This document shows, one piece after another, positions 1 through 14,065 of a stretch of DNA of 64,000 nucleotides (its first letter is position 1; every line of letters starts with the position of its first letter). Origin of the DNA: Hirundichthys speculiger. Lineage: Eukaryota; Chordata; Actinopteri; Beloniformes; Exocoetidae. Made by a program: the position numbers and the translations under genes. The notes under the pieces are model-generated. The model worked only from the letters and a program-made list of their open reading frames with translations. It was not told the DNA's origin and ran no database searches. The stretch covers positions 1,389,001-1,453,000 of the forward strand of contig JAGFBZ010001170.1 of assembly GCA_018398805.1 (NCBI GenBank), in the 5' to 3' direction.

Positions 1-3000
1 GGAACACCTGGAAAAACGGGAGAGGAGGTGTTGATATCAGCTCCACTCTTGGCTCTGTACCAGGCATGCATGCTTGCACCAACGCACACATCTCACGTGT
101 GAGAGGCCAGCTCAGGATCCCAATCAGCGGCACTTAAAGCTTCCTCCTTTCTCCCTTTAATCGCAGGCTCAATTTGTCACTGGGGTGTCGAATTTCTGAT
201 AGGCGCTTTGACTGAGAGAGGCGAGGTGGGTGTTGGGTGGGTGGGGGGGGGGGCACAAAATGGATGCACCTGCTAACAAATGAAATCAAACCACTCTATC
301 TTCATTTCTCTTCTATACGCCAGCTGGAACAATGCTTCACTTTAGCTCTCGGCACATCAAGTTATTTCCCACTAAGCAGGGAGAAAGCCTGCTTTACTTA
401 CAGTAAAACAGTGAGAGGGGGCTTAAAAGACTGCTTTTAAACCTCTGATGGACAGCTGGGCCCAGTGTCAGCTCTTAAAGGAACTTAATGTACAATGCTC
501 AAAATCTTATATGAGAGTTACAAAGCTCCTGTCATTTTTGTAAAAAGAAGAAGGCATGTAGGTCAGAAGTATTTTTGAGCTTACGTTTCCTTTAAAAAAA
601 AAAAAAAAACGCAGTAGTTCAGCATCTCGGGCTCATCTGCTCATTTAGTGCTTTTTTTAAAAAAAGATCCAGCTTGAGTTACAATTCTGCAGTCTGTTTC
701 TGAGCAATCCCACAAAGCAACTGACTTGCACCACACCTGGCTCGAGTCAGGTGTTTTCTGTCACTGCACGTACCATAGCACGCACGGATAGTAGATATGC
801 ATTAGTCTGGTATCCGTGTCCAACCTTGACATTCCAGTCCGGTACCAAACCCAGCAGTCTGGCATCTGACACAGCTGCACGTGACTCAGCACATTGTTGT
901 CCGGTGTGACGATAACACAGATGTGGCAGCATCAAAGAGGAGATATAAAGAGCATATTCATGAGTACAGTCTTTGGTCATGTGACCAGGTGGTCACCAGG
1001 AGGCTGATGGTTCCTCCTAAGACTAAAGATTAATAAGATTTGGTGATCTTGTTATTTCAGGCATGTTGGATCAGCTTGACAACAACCAGTTTAATTGAAC
1101 TACAGCCTTATTTGTCTGTCTTTAAACATCTGCTGTTTATACTGCAACCATCATCCAGCATTGAATAAACATAGCATCTTAACCTTATCATGAATATCAA
1201 TTTGAATTGTTTTTGTAAATAAAACAATTTTGCTGATAAGAACTTGTGAGTTGTATTAAGAGCATAAGTGAATTAAATTTAATCACCAGAGTTCCCTCAT
1301 AATATCTTTGCTTTTCCTTTTTTTTTTTCTTCAAGTCTTTTATGCATTATAATAAGCTAGCTTTCCTCTCTGAGGCGTGTTGACCTTCTAGCTGTGTTCT
1401 CAATGTATTTGCAGCAGATAAATAAATAACTAGGCTGGCGTCCCTTACTTTGGATCGCCTCTGTTCTGGCAGGCCATCCACACGGCGTTTTCTGTCAGGT
1501 GCAAACATATCTGTCAAACGTGGCAGTCAGAGGCGCCGGCATCTTGGCATTCATGACACCGCAGCACCATTTGCAGCAGTGCCAGCTCTTTCCGCCTGCC
1601 TGCCTGACCTTGGTTAGCCTCAACATGACGGAGCATACGTAGCTCTACCTTCCACCTTTGAAGGGATCTTTGGGAAGGAGAGCCGGCTTAAGTGGCTGTT
1701 AGTGAAACTGACCCCTAGTTGAAGAATGGACCTTGGCTGGCCATCGTTGCAGCGCTGACGTGGTTGACTATGACATAGATGTGGTAGAGATAGCCAGCCC
1801 AGGACCGGGACACTCCATTGCTTCATATCTTCCACTCATTCTTGTCATCTTGTGAACTGTGAGAAGCCATGGTCATCATCCAAGAAGCTCCAAACTGCTG
1901 ATGCAAATAAAAGAGGAGGAGGAATGAGGTCCGTTTGAGAGGAAGTTTCATCCGTTCCAAGTGTTTCCTTTTTATTTTTGGATTTGTGGCCCTGTGTTTT
2001 GACTGTGAAACCAACTTCTCGTGTGTGAAGCATATGCAGAGATGTAGCAGCTCCAGTTGTGAACTGTGCAGCTTTCTCCTCGCTCCATATCCACTGCCTC
2101 ACCTCAGGGAACTGTCACTTCTTCATCACTCAGTTACGAAGCGTTTATATTGCCTCTTGGTGTTTCTCAAACATTCTCCCTTTGTTTGAAGAAGAGCGGT
2201 CTCAAGTGGATGTCTTCCTCTCTCACTTCAACATTACTGCAGTAGTTTCCCTGCTTGACAGTTTTATCACCACTGACACACTGGAAACCACTATTTAACT
2301 GACTTTGAGTTTAGGGTTGGGTTTTAGCTTGGTTGTCTTCTCATCCCCCCCCATTACTCACTATCATGGGCATCGCTCATTCTCATTCTTTCTCTTCTGG
2401 TTTGAGATAACACCCTGTGCAGCCTGAAAAAGCAAACAGGCCGTCCCAAAAGCCTCAGGATGTGCTGGAGTCATCAAGATCCATTGTGTGAAACTGTGAA
2501 CTGGCGTTACATGCTCACAGTCCTCTGCAACTGACAGGAGTCCTTTTCTAGTGCTGCTGTTTGTAAAGCCTAATGGGTTAATGAAGGCCTTGCCAAACTG
2601 TTATTCCTTTTTGACGTGCTCAAGAGCCAAGGCTCTTTTTCCTCATTCTCATGACAAAATGCTCTGGCTTGGTATTCAAGGGTAAAAAGCTGTTCTCATC
2701 TTCCTGTTCCTTTTCTTTCTTTGCATCCTATTCAGAGACTCGGCTTACAAAAGAAAAGTAATTTCACTCTCTCTGTCCCTGAGAGAATCAACACAGTGAA
2801 GTTGCATTGAATTTATTCTGCAACATTTTTTTTTTTTCTTGGCTCTATTTCAGACCCATAACCTGGGGGTAAACATGCAATTAAAATACCAGCAGCCTGC
2901 TTTCTCCTCCGCTCTCCTCTCCTTCAGCCATAAGAGTAAACCATGTACAACATGGTGACTTGCCTCTTGTAATTGCCTTTTCTCATAATTGGAAAAGAAA

Positions 3001-5962
3001 ACCTGCTAATATTCAACATGCTTTCTCACCTTGTTTTTCTTTCTTCATTGTTTTTCTCCACTGATATTTGTTTCTCCGTCTAATGAGCTTATTTCTTGCT
3101 TGAGTGCAGTTTTTGCTTTTTCCTTGTGTATTACTGTCGGTGGATATTTTGACATTTTATTTCCTAAGTAATTAGCCTGATGTCTCTCCAAAATTTCCAG
3201 TAGAATCCAGATCATAGTTGAAAATAAAGAAAGGATATTGATAAAAACATTCTACAAAGAAATGCAGCCAAGCTGGTCTAATTTCCTAAATGGCTTCCGT
3301 TGCTCCTGTTCTTCCTTCTATTCATTTCAATTTTTTTTTTTTTAACTTTCAAATGGCTTTCTTTTTCTTCTTCCCACTGAGGAATGAAAAGGAAAAAATA
3401 GGTCAGCTTTTATGGGAGCAATTTGACACATGACACAAGCCATGCGCATCACTTGCTCAAGTCCTGTTTTGTCTGTTTGCTTTTATTTGTCTACAATGAA
3501 AGCCACGCAGTTATTCACACACTTTTATTACGGCCCCATAAGTAGCTGGTGGAGACTTGCCGAGTCACAGGGGCCCCCACTAATACTTTGAGAACCCCGT
3601 GGTGTCTGTCTGCGCGGGGCTGATAGCATGAGACGCCTGGCTAAACTCCATCAAGCCAATCCCAGCTCCGCAGGCCTGCCCAGCTGGCTCCACTGGGCCT
3701 GCAGCTCCCAACTCCGTTTCCTCTCAGGCCAGGAGGGGTTTGTCCCTATATCACAAAAGCTGCAAAGCCATTGAAGTAGATACCTGAATGGTTGGTTAGC
3801 TGGAGGGTCAAACCTTTGCCCAGACCAGGCTTAAACCTCCCCCCCCCCTCAGCCTGGTTTCAGACAGCAGCTGGGATTCTGGTAGCCAAGCCAGTCACAT
3901 GGGTTACAACCTGCGAAAAGTCTCAGTCTGGATTGAATGCTCTCAGGTGCAGTCATCCTCTTCTGATACAAATAGTCAATGTGTTAAAAAAGCCTCTGTG
4001 GAGGGGGGAGGAGGGAGGGAGAGGTGCCTTTGTAGAAGTTGTCGGTGTTTGGTGTGTGATGCTATATTTGAAGATGCTGTGGCAGTGCGGCTGACAGGCG
4101 AGTCAGAAGACGTCAGGCTTCTGTCTGTCGGGTTTCATCTCCTCCCGCTCTGCACTGTAAAGAGTGTCGGCTTGGGCATTACCATAGGCTGACCTTTGCT
4201 GCTGCACTCCCCACTGCACAGTTTTCTGACATTCAGGGGCGCTGTCGGGGAAGCGGGAGGGGGGTGGGGGTGGGGGGGTGGCCTGTTGGCTGTTTTTTTT
4301 GCCTGTAGTGTGGTGACGTGTGTTTTTATAACAGATGATCTGAAAGTCTCCGTTGGTGTTTCTTTTTTCTTTTCACACATCATTTTACTCTTATTTCACT
4401 GCTTTTGCTTTTATAACCCTCAACAAAGACATCGTTTTATCTGATATTTAGTCGTCCTCCACCTCAAACTTGCCCGTTGTCAAAGTGATTGCTGTTATCT
4501 TTGTGCCAAATCTTGGCAACCTGATAAATGAGAGAGAGTGAGCTGGAAATCTTGCCTGCTGACATCAAGGCTCCATGTACCTAAAATCCTTCCAAGGCCA
4601 GAGGGAAAAGAATAACATATCGGCCCAATTAAAGTTAATGCATGGTGACACGCTGAATCGAGGGCAGGGATTGCTGCCATATGGCAGTCCAGGATGTAAA
4701 TCAGAAAGCAGAGGAAAGGGAGGAGGACGTGGGGAGTGGGAGGGCGGCTAACAGAAAAGGTGATGCAGCATCAGCAGCATAAAACGCCACCAAAATTCTC
4801 AGATCTTTCTCAAGGCTTCAGCTTCACCGCAGACCGCTAACCACCCGCCAGTTTCTCTCTTCCTCCCCCCTATGACCCTGCCCCATGCAGCACCCCCGGG
4901 TGCACCGCCCTCAGGTAATTGTGTATTACTGGCAGCTTCATTAAGCCTTGTTTTCCTACTCTCCCTGGGAGGATTTAAATGAGCTGTCATCCTGACCTTT
5001 TTGAGCTCCTGCTTTTTAAAGCATGTTCAGCCCCCTGCCGCCCCAAACCCGCCACCTGTCTTTCTCTCTTTCCACCTTTCTCTCCAGCTTTGTCACTCTT
5101 TCCTCCACTTGTCTATTCTCCCTGCAGGGGGCAAGATACTTTTAAGCCATCACCCTGCGGCAGACAGGCATACCAAGGTTGTTTTGTGGGTAATTGCCTT
5201 TCTCATCGAAGCTGTTTGACTGCGCACGCTTGCCGCCCTCGTCTGATGCCACACAGCAAACAGGGAGGGCACGGACTCTGTAGACTTAATTTGCTCCCTG
5301 ACTGTTCTTCAGTGCTGATTAAGCAAGCATCTGTGGTGTTTTGAGTACAGCAGTAAACCAAGTGGAGCATATCTAACTATTCTCCGTTTCTGTTATATCA
5401 AGTTATTGTATAGAGTGGTCTGCATTTATGGGCGCTAAAGCTCTGTTTATTCATTTCTTCTTACTGCCTCCTGAGCTGGCTCTTGTTTAATGTTCCCAAA
5501 AAAATAAAGGCCTCTTTGACTTCTGGAGGACTGCTGTATCGATCTGAGACTCAGAGCAGTCCTCTCAGGAGTGTTCGTTTTGGGTATAGAAGAGTCATTA
5601 ATTTCCTCTGCCAAAATGCAGGTAGTAGGGTCCAACTAGGTGACTAACATGCAGGACGAGGAGGAGGAGCAGGTACAGGGTCGATTTTAAAACGGCAAGT
5701 CCCCGAGGCCCTGTCCAACCGTTTCACTTCAGATGTTTGATGTTTAATTGAAGTTGTTATTGGCATCAAATGTCACCTTACATGATGCTCTAGGTGTAAA
5801 TCAGTATCTAATTGAAAGGTAACTATGTCTCCCACAGCCCTGCACCTCCAGGGACCAGCTCCAGAGTTCTATTAGTCCAGACCCAGTCTCTGTATCACCA
5901 TGTACCATGTGTTGCCCTGCAGTTATGTCTGACCCGCCCCCCCTGTTTTTTTCTCCCTGCAG
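1..5962. other. Non-coding DNA upstream of the first fam222b coding exon
   Basis: No exon, RNA gene or transposon that I can recognise. Short open frames here show no family resemblance and overlap one another on both strands. Only simple tracts stand out, such as A runs near 594-610 and T runs near 1318-1330 and 2826-2837. The stretch is probably a 5' intron or the promoter side of fam222b, because the exon at 5963 begins with a splice acceptor and so must have an upstream exon. That upstream exon could not be placed. Confidence 0.5.
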
Positions 5963-6090
5963 TGTGAGGAGAAGTGCGTGTCCCATGCTGCATTAGTGTC
6001 TGTGTGAAATGCTGGCCTGTCTGCCAGGGCCAGGTGACCTCCCCCTCCAGCTTCTCCCCCACACGCAGATGAACACTGGACTTCAGAAAT
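5963..6090 (+). CDS. fam222b: fam222b first coding exon (coding part 6009-6090)
   Basis: The exon follows a strong acceptor (pyrimidine tract then CAG at 5960-5962) and ends at a GTGAGT donor at 6091. From the ATG at 6009 it encodes 27 residues, beginning MLACLPGPGDL and ending HTQMNTGLQK, plus the first base (T) of a Trp codon. This closely resembles the N-terminus of human FAM222B as I recall it (MLACLPGPGDL...HTQMNTGLQKW). The T joins the GG that opens the exon at 16264 to make TGG, so the frame runs cleanly across a 10.2 kb intron. The coding part is only 82 bases. The 46 bases before the ATG are 5'UTR. Confidence 0.9.
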
Positions 6091-6110
6091 GTGAGTAGCG
6101 ATTTCAGGGT

Positions 6111-6135
6111 ACACACACACACACACACACACAGG
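6111..6135. repeat. (AC)n microsatellite
   Basis: About 12 AC units starting 20 bases after the fam222b exon 1 donor. It is close enough to the splice site that length variants could be looked at, but nothing in the sequence shows an effect. Confidence 0.95.
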
Positions 6136-6423
6136 CAACATCCCAAACAACGAAGCAAGCTGTTAAAGTTTTACTGGCCGCATCATGTTGGATCCCTAGG
6201 TCAACCCTGGCCCGGTTCTTTTCTTTCTTTTAAAACCAAAAACAGATTATTTTTGTGTTCCAGAATTGCACATCTGTCTTTAGGGGAAGTTATGATGAAC
6301 TGCACCACTAATTTGCTGATTAACAGTGAACTGGCTCCCTCCCTCTGTCAGCATCCGCGAGAATCTGTCTACCACAACTGTGTGGTCTTATGAGCCTCAG
6401 TCATGTGTTGTCATGTGTTAAAC

Positions 6424-6560
6424 AGTTCATTTCAATTCAAAAATACTGTATTAATCCACGAAATTAAATGAATTGTTGGCACTAGTTGTGATTATTTAAG
6501 TATCTTCAAAGATTCATTGTAGATGGTTGTAGCTGTAGGCAGAAAGGATTTCATCACAAC
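6424..6560 (-). mobile_element. Rex1-like LINE, 3' end fragment
   Basis: On the minus strand this reads as the tail of a fish Rex1 element. A stretch related to the tail at 28797-29045 includes the shared block around AAAGATTCATTGTAGATGGT and ends in the ATTTTTGAATTGAAA-type terminus. It is heavily 5'-truncated and has no coding potential. Confidence 0.65.
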
Positions 6561-9500
6561 ACAATCCTCTCGCCGTGTTTCCACCATCAGGAAGAGTCGG
6601 TTTCTGTCAGACTTGCAGACAGATTGTGGCTGAGTGGTTTTGCCCCACTGATCTTGTAATGCGAGTGAGTTTAAGATGCAATCTGCTGCCCCGGTTTAAC
6701 AGCAGACTCGTTGGTGCTTACCAGCTGAATTCAATGTGTTTGAATTTTGCAACTCAACTGCTGACGAAAACGAACACTAAAGGGCGTGAGGGCCAGCAGG
6801 ACAAATGAAAAGTAGAAGTCAGCGATCGGCAGCAAGAGCTGAGACTAACTGGCTCTGACTAGTGAGAGTGGAAGAGATTAATCTGTAATAAATGGAAATG
6901 GTAACAAGAAGTGCTGTTGCCTTTCTGATGTAGTTTGTCTTTTCAACATAAACTGACATGTCAGTGTTTTCAAGAGCGTAACTGATCATTTTCTTTACAA
7001 TTAAGCGTTTAAATTGTCTAGTTGACAGCTGATCATATTTAAATCTTGTACTTTCGGTCTCTACTGCAGTCACCTTTTTTTTTCATATTCCCAGAAGATT
7101 AATCGCTTCTCAGTTGGTGATGACAAACAATTCTGTTGGTCAAAAAATCGACATGTCTTTTCCTTCTACCTCAATCTCGCTAAGTAGAAACTCAGCCCCA
7201 GCCCGACCTATTTCTACTGCAAGTTTCCTGTTGCAGTTTTTTTTTGTTGTTGTTGTTGTGAAATGCTCCTGCTCATCAAGACTGTAATTTCAGAATCACA
7301 GTAATCAGTCAACCCCCAGGAGATCAGCGAGCGCGAGGGAGTCTGCTAAGTGCCAGCGTCTGTTGCCTCACTCAGGCAGTCTTGTGACATGGCACAGCCG
7401 TCGCCCAGACTGTTTCTCTGCTATTCCTTACATGACACACTGAGATGCATCAGAGCACAAGACGCAACTGGAGTTCAATTTGTTTTTCTGTCCAACACTG
7501 TAATCCATTTAGGTGATGGAGCGTGCTTCCGATTGCATGGCAATTCCTGGAAGTGTAATTTCAATACACGCCCTCCTTTATCAGTTTTTCATAACACATT
7601 TCCTTTCATGCGTTCTTCAAACAGACAATGTGTTGCATCAAAAAGCTGCAGATTTGTATTTAGAGTTAATCATCTTATCAACGAAGCAAGGGAAATGAAT
7701 GTACACCCTCAGGTTGCTGCCCGCATTACCCATAATCCAGCACCTGCCCGTGCGCCGGCGAACCCAGCCAGAAGCAGGCCTCAGCCCTTCACCGTCTCCT
7801 TCCCGTCTGTGCAGAGAAGTCGCTGTCCCTCCAGAGGCCTGTCCTTCATCCAGCAGACGACCGTTTGACAGCTTAACTCCACAAGAGGCTGCTTTTAGGT
7901 CAAATTTATGGATTAGTTGTCACTTGAAATCTTTATTCAGTGCACTGAAAAGTTCCCACAGAGAAGCTTAGATGAGGGTTTAAAACACTTCTTCCCTTTG
8001 TTGTTTATCCATTAGTTTTTCAATGAACACTGAAGCAAAGTATTGTATAAAAGACTCCTGTCTTTGATACTTTCCCTCCACTCAGCTTTCACCAAATTCT
8101 CCACATCACCTGGCGGGCCTCTTTTCCTGCTACTGTGGGTGAATCTATGCATAGAGGAGTCATTTAAAATGCGAGCTTGTAGATTGCTGTCAGAGAGAAG
8201 GCCAGAGCAACTGCTCTATTTTTCATCAGGGGGCGACTGCCAGCAGATGACAGCTGTGAAATGTAAAGGATGTTTGAGGAGTAGATCAGGTGGGCCATAA
8301 AAAAAAAAAAAAACAACTCATTCTCCACTCAGGATGGCTTAAGCACCCCAAAGTGGCTCTTGTTCCCAACTTCTTATCTGCAGAACAGATTGGGTGCAGC
8401 TGGGCCACTTCTCCGGCAATGCTGAGAACAAAAGTACGTTTTCTTCTGATCATCATGGTAATTTTCGTTTCTGAAGGTTATGTTGTATTGCTCTACCAGC
8501 GTCAGCTTGTTATAAAAGTCTCTAAAAATGTAAGGTGATGGTTTCATGTGTGAAACCAAAGAACACGTCTAATTTGACTCCACGGCTTCAGACCTAATTT
8601 CCTGCTCGTGCGAAAACTGCAATTTACAGCAGCATGAGCTCCCGCTCCCCGCTGCTTAAACCTTGTTCAATAAAAACAGTAGTTTAAATAAAAGAAACCT
8701 TAATTAGTGCCTGCTGACTTTGCACTTGTGTTCCAATCAGCTTGGTAGAAGTGGGATAATTAGTGCTCGGCCAGAGTGGCCCCTTTCCTCCCGTTTCGTC
8801 CCTGAGAACGTGCCTAGCTGGAGATCTGAGAGATGATATGCTCCTTGCCACCAGCAGCCGAGTGCAACCTCACTCATGTTCCTCATTAACCCTGCTTTGA
8901 TTCTTTAAAGCCTTAAACTAATCCAGCTTTCAGGTAAATGTTGAAATGCAAATAAACACTTGCTCACTAGAATGCATCATCAAAAGTTAACAGGTGCTTT
9001 TAACAGATCTAAACAGCAAGATTTTATCCACTGTTTAGGGAAATTACTTAAAACAGTAATTTGGTGTCATTGCACATTGTATAACAGTGATTTACTTTTT
9101 TTTTTTCGTTTTGTTTATCATGGATAATCCATTTTCCAGTTTAAAGGTTTGGTTAGTTTTCATTGATTTTGTTTTTGCTGCTGCTTGTCTAATTTTTACA
9201 ATTAAGTTTACACAAGGGTCAGTGAAGGGGAAAAATACTGTACAGTGCTATATGCTTTCTGTATTTTTTTTCTCAAATGCAAATAAAAGCTGCATTTTCC
9301 TCCGAAAAAAGAAAATTAAACTACTCGCATACTCGAATGATATTGATATAGTATAGAGAAATTTAAATATCTAATTATTTAAAATCTTCACAAGCATGAC
9401 TTTTTCTTTTAAATGAACAATATTTGAAGATTAAATTGATGTGATATATGAATAGGATTTGAAAAGATAAATTACAGTTTGACCTTGATTTAGAGATTTG

Positions 9501-9639
9501 ATTTTTCTTCTGAAGCCCTTTAATTATAACGATCTGAATCAATCAGTCACATCAGCAAGTCAATTTATGACGTCACGTCCTCCAAGTCTCCAAGTTTGAA
9601 CAGTCAAAGGGTGACTGGTGAAAACCTGGAACGCAGCAG

Positions 9640-10130
9640 TTATATCAAACAATAAAGCTCCCCTGAGAACAGCAAGGAGCAAAGAACCTGTCAAGAGCTA
9701 CGAGAGCACATATGCTGAGAAAATCCACAACCTCTTCAAGTACACTGGGGATACGTTGCACATGTGGAAGGGCATCTAGGTTATCGCCGACTACAGGAAA
9801 TCTCTACTTGCCTGAAACACTGAGGCCTCCACCTTTTTGCAGGAACGGAACCAAATATCAACAGGAAAGAGAGCCCCTCCACACAGCAACCAGTTGCTCT
9901 TCCTGACCACGGCTAATGTGAGAACTCTGCCCCCGAGTTACCCCTCTGGAGGCAGTCCAGAACACACATGTCTAACCGCGTGCTCCAAAAAAAGGGTTGT
10001 CAAGCTGAGAGACGTCCTCCTTTGTATTTTGTCTGAGCACCGCTGTGGTCCCAGCCTTCCTAAAACCACTGCAATCATCTCTGCGCCCAAGAAGCCTAAT
10101 TCATCCTGCCTCGAAAGCCCTTTTTAACGC
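9640..10130 (+). mobile_element. Decayed LINE, reverse transcriptase region
   Basis: Broken plus-strand frames resemble the linker and start of the reverse transcriptase domain of fish non-LTR retrotransposons. Pieces such as NLFKYTGDTLHMWKGI and PKTTAIISAPKKPNSSCLES resemble the usual 'W-G-I...DYK' and 'FKTTTIIPVPKK...SCLNDYRP' motifs of these elements as I recall them. Several stops and frame changes are present. The clade (L2, CR1 or Rex type) is uncertain. Confidence 0.55.
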
Positions 10131-11129
10131 AGCTTATTCAAGGTGCAGCTGATAAGCTTTTATTGCACATTGGTGTCTTGTGTTTAAGTACAGAGGCAGA
10201 ATAGATGGTCGAAGCTGATGGCCCACTGGTACATCGACGAGCTAGAAAAGAAGATTGCTACAGAGTCGAATCAACGGGTGTGTGTGAGGACGACCTGGCA
10301 AAGTGGAACATGCTGCTTAGACCAAAGATGCTCCTGGCACTTGGATGACTCCAAAAAGCCAGCATGCTGCGAGTAATCATACACTGATGTGGTGCCTTCG
10401 CTGCCTCTATTGGGTGAATTCCTGCAAATTGCCTTATTGTGCTAACAAGGCATGAAAACGAACAGGTAAACTCCACACATTAAGACCAAAGAATCCTGAG
10501 AGTCTTCTGAAGGCAGTGAAGACCAGGGGATCTCCCAGAAGGACAGCATATTTTCATGGGCTTTAGTCTCTGCTTTGCCACCAAAGATTGGAACGGTTAA
10601 ATGGCGTAACGACCAGTCAGCGCGTGCTAGATGACTGAAAATCATGTTGAAACTCCTCCATCACATATTGATTCAGTTAATCCCTGGCGTCACAGTCCAT
10701 TTCTCAATAATTTGTTTAGGTTGTTAGAAGCTAACGTTCAGAACTTTAATTGTATGGTTGACTTCACAAGTATTACACGTTTTCTGTAATGGCGGATTCC
10801 TGTGTGGCACTCGAGCATTCAGCCAATCCCTGTATGCCTACATTGTCCGAACCAATCAATGTCAATTATGTTGTTTCACCTTATCAGCCCACAGCTTCAT
10901 CACGGATAGTTCCCTTTCTGCTGGGAAAGCTCCTACTCTGAAATAGGAGCTAAAAAAGACGTAAAAGAAAAGCTGTCTCCCTTGGTTATAAGAACCATGA
11001 AGAGGTCTCTGCAGTGAAAGTATCATATGTGACAAAGCCATATATAGATTTAAGTTAAGTATTCAATACCGACATTCTTCAGCAATTGATGGTAAAACAG
11101 AAACTGATGATTCTAAAACCCCCCTATGT

Positions 11130-11640
11130 AATATGATACTGGACTTCATTACTGGAAGACCTCAGTCAAGTGGGGAGTCGGGAACAACACTGCGGGAGCT
11201 TACAGCAGGGATGACAGGAAAGATGGCCGGGGTTTCTCTCCCCCATCACATAGTCTCTTCTCCCTCCTGCCATCTGGGAAAAGGTTTAGGAGCAAAGCAG
11301 GCCTTTCTGACCAGGCTGGAAAACAGTTTTTTACCCCAGGCTATCAGACTCCTAAACCAGAAATGAACAGATACACTATCGTGCCTCACACACACACGCG
11401 CTCTGCCTGGATCCAGTCACTCACCTGCCATTATTCATTATTTATTATTTTTATATCACACAGATTGTGTTGCAGTATCACAGAACCAAGCTGGTAATTC
11501 ATAAATGTGGAACTTTGCACACTATATTGCACTCTTGTTTTTATTATTTTCTTTTCATATGGTTTAATCATAATCCTTTTTTTTTTTTTTTTTTTTTTTA
11601 ATAAATAGCACTGACTTTTGCAGCGCTCCATGGTTCCTGG
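11130..11640 (+). mobile_element. Decayed LINE, 3' region
   Basis: A plus-strand frame begins ILDFITGRPQS and later reads FLTRLENSFLPQAIRLLNQ. The two pieces resemble, respectively, the middle and the C-terminal end of fish LINE ORF2 proteins, so the interior is deleted. An A/T-rich stretch and a 20-base T run follow at about 11577-11599. It may be the same element as the relic at 9640-10130, separated by about 1 kb of unidentified sequence. Confidence 0.5.
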
Positions 11641-13066
11641 AAGAGTGTTGTTTAGGTTCTCTATGTAACGTGTATATGATCAAAATTGCAAATTAACTTA
11701 ACTTGACTGTCTCGCATGCTTGGATTAATTATTTCAACCACACTGGCTCAGTATTTTTGGCTGAATGTACCCTGAAAATTGTTGCATAAAAAGTCTCTCT
11801 GGTCTGTCAACAAACTCATCCAGAATATTTATCTCCAATAAAATGACAAAAGATGTTTTATTCATCGCAACAAGTGATGATGCTCCCTTCCCTCCTACTT
11901 ACAACCTTTTTATGCAGCAACACATGAGGTTTTCACTACAGTATTAGACCGTGTGGATGTGCCAGAATTTAAGAAGATAGGGTTAAGATTTTCTATATAG
12001 TTCTTCAGTCTGTTTCTGTCACTGAGAAATAATTTCTAGCAAAAATCATTAATCATTTCTTGTGTTTGGCAGGTGAAATATCCTCAGCACAACTGTGTTC
12101 TTGTGCGTAAGGGTTCATTTATCTCTGTTTGCTTACCCTGGCATTTATTCAGTGACAGACATCGGGCTCCAATGATGGCGGGTGTCAAGCTCCAGCTCCT
12201 TGGCTCGAACCCCTGCATTAATAAGGCTGTCATCAGCAGGCTGAACACTTAGTTAGAGCAGCCCCCTGCGTTCCGCACCATACCAGCCCCCGGAACATAA
12301 CTGCCCATTGTTTCCTGTTCACATATAAAGTGGGAATTAATTAGCCAGTTGGCACAACTGTTGGTGCTGCCGTGTCAGCGCCCTCAGTTCGGCTCTGTGC
12401 CTCACATCCCACAAGCCCAGTCTGCTCACTGTGAGACTGAGCAGAACGACTGCAGCCACATGAAACTGTATAGTCTGCCAGAATTTCTGGCATTTCACAT
12501 TACTTCTCCACTTGAAAACAGAAAAAGCTTGTCAGTATACAGTGAAGATTTTTTTATTTTTTTACGTAAATTGAAAACCCCTCCTTTGTCAAATTGAAGT
12601 ATAATGTCAATTAAATGCAGGTGGTGGGCCCAAAAGATGTCCATCACCCAAAAGCTGAGGTGCAAGTGATGTGATTGGAGCAGAGAAACAAAAACAGGCA
12701 AACAAGTTATATTGTAAAATGATTGTCAGTAACTTATAATGTGAAACTGAGCACATTACATTAAACTGTAGCACGCAATAAAATCCACCCAGACTGAAAA
12801 GGGGCTCATTACATACAAGATTCTGATACAAGCCAGCAGCTCCATGATTGTTACGGATTTTAAATGGTCTCAAGTGGAACACGCCCTCACACATGCACAG
12901 GCAGGTAATCATGCTCACATTGTCACTTTGGCATTGTTAAATTTAGCAACAGTGCTTAGTAGGCGTAACAAATGTCTGCAAGCTGAGGCCTGGGAGGTGT
13001 TCCTGCAGATCAGAGATGCTGTTTCCATGTCTGATTACTTGTCTGCTGTCATGGAGCTCTGTATTA

Positions 13067-13091
13067 CCCCCCCCCCCCCCCCCCCCCCCCC
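13067..13091. repeat. Poly-C tract
   Basis: An uninterrupted run of about 25 C. It produces spurious proline- or glycine-rich open frames on both strands. Confidence 0.95.
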
Positions 13092-13500
13092 ATTCAGGTC
13101 TGGCTGCAGTCACAGCACTGAATCTGTGTGGATATGTCTCAATCAGACTGGCACACTGCAATTTTTCTCCATTCTTTCTTGCAAAACAGCTTAAGCTCTG
13201 TCAGGTTGCTCAGGGATCGGGAATGAACAGCTCTTTTCAAGTCCAGCCACAAATTTGCGAATTGGATTGAGATCTGGCCTTTGTCTTTCTCAATACAGAA
13301 CCTTCACCTTGTTGTCTTTGAACTGCTTCTGTGTAGCTTTTGCTCTTTGTTCGGGGTCGTTGTCTTGCTGGAAAATAAATCTTCTCCCAAGTCATAGTTC
13401 TCTTGCAGACTGAATCAGATTATCCTCCAGGATTTGGTGATATTTTTCTGCATTCATGCTCCCCTCTACCTTCACCAACCTTCCAGGGCCTGCTGTATGG

Positions 13501-13986
13501 AGCTAAATCAGGGTCACAAGTTTTGTAATTCAAAAAAAAACTTAAAAATAAAAGAAAAACTGAAACTGAAAGTGAAGCTTTGATATTGACCTTTGTAAAA
13601 TGCAACAATGTTCAGATAAAAATTTTGAAGGCAAAGTTTTTTTCAGTTTAACTATTTTGATTTACAATCTCAAATTCTTTTGAATAAACTATTTTCCTCC
13701 AATTTTCACTTTAACACACTTTTTGATATTTTAGGCTATAAACAAAACAAGACAATACAAGAAAACAAGAGCATTAAAAGATAAAACACAGGCATTTTAT
13801 AACATAATGCATCTCCACCTAGTTCAGCCATAATGCACTGCGGCCACCCGACTAGCGACTTTTATTCTCTTTATTTATTTTAGTTGTTCATAAAAGCGAC
13901 CAGCAACAAATCTGTCGAGTTTTACTGGTGGTATTGAAGACTTTTTGTGGATCGGTTCTGAAAGCTCTTCTTACTCTCGACAACAT

Positions 13987-14065
<79 letters not shown>

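Noticed and set aside
7350..7868. 172-codon frame in fam222b intron 1
   Set aside because: No domain, no splice-consistent borders, and composition like translated intron. Length alone is not enough.
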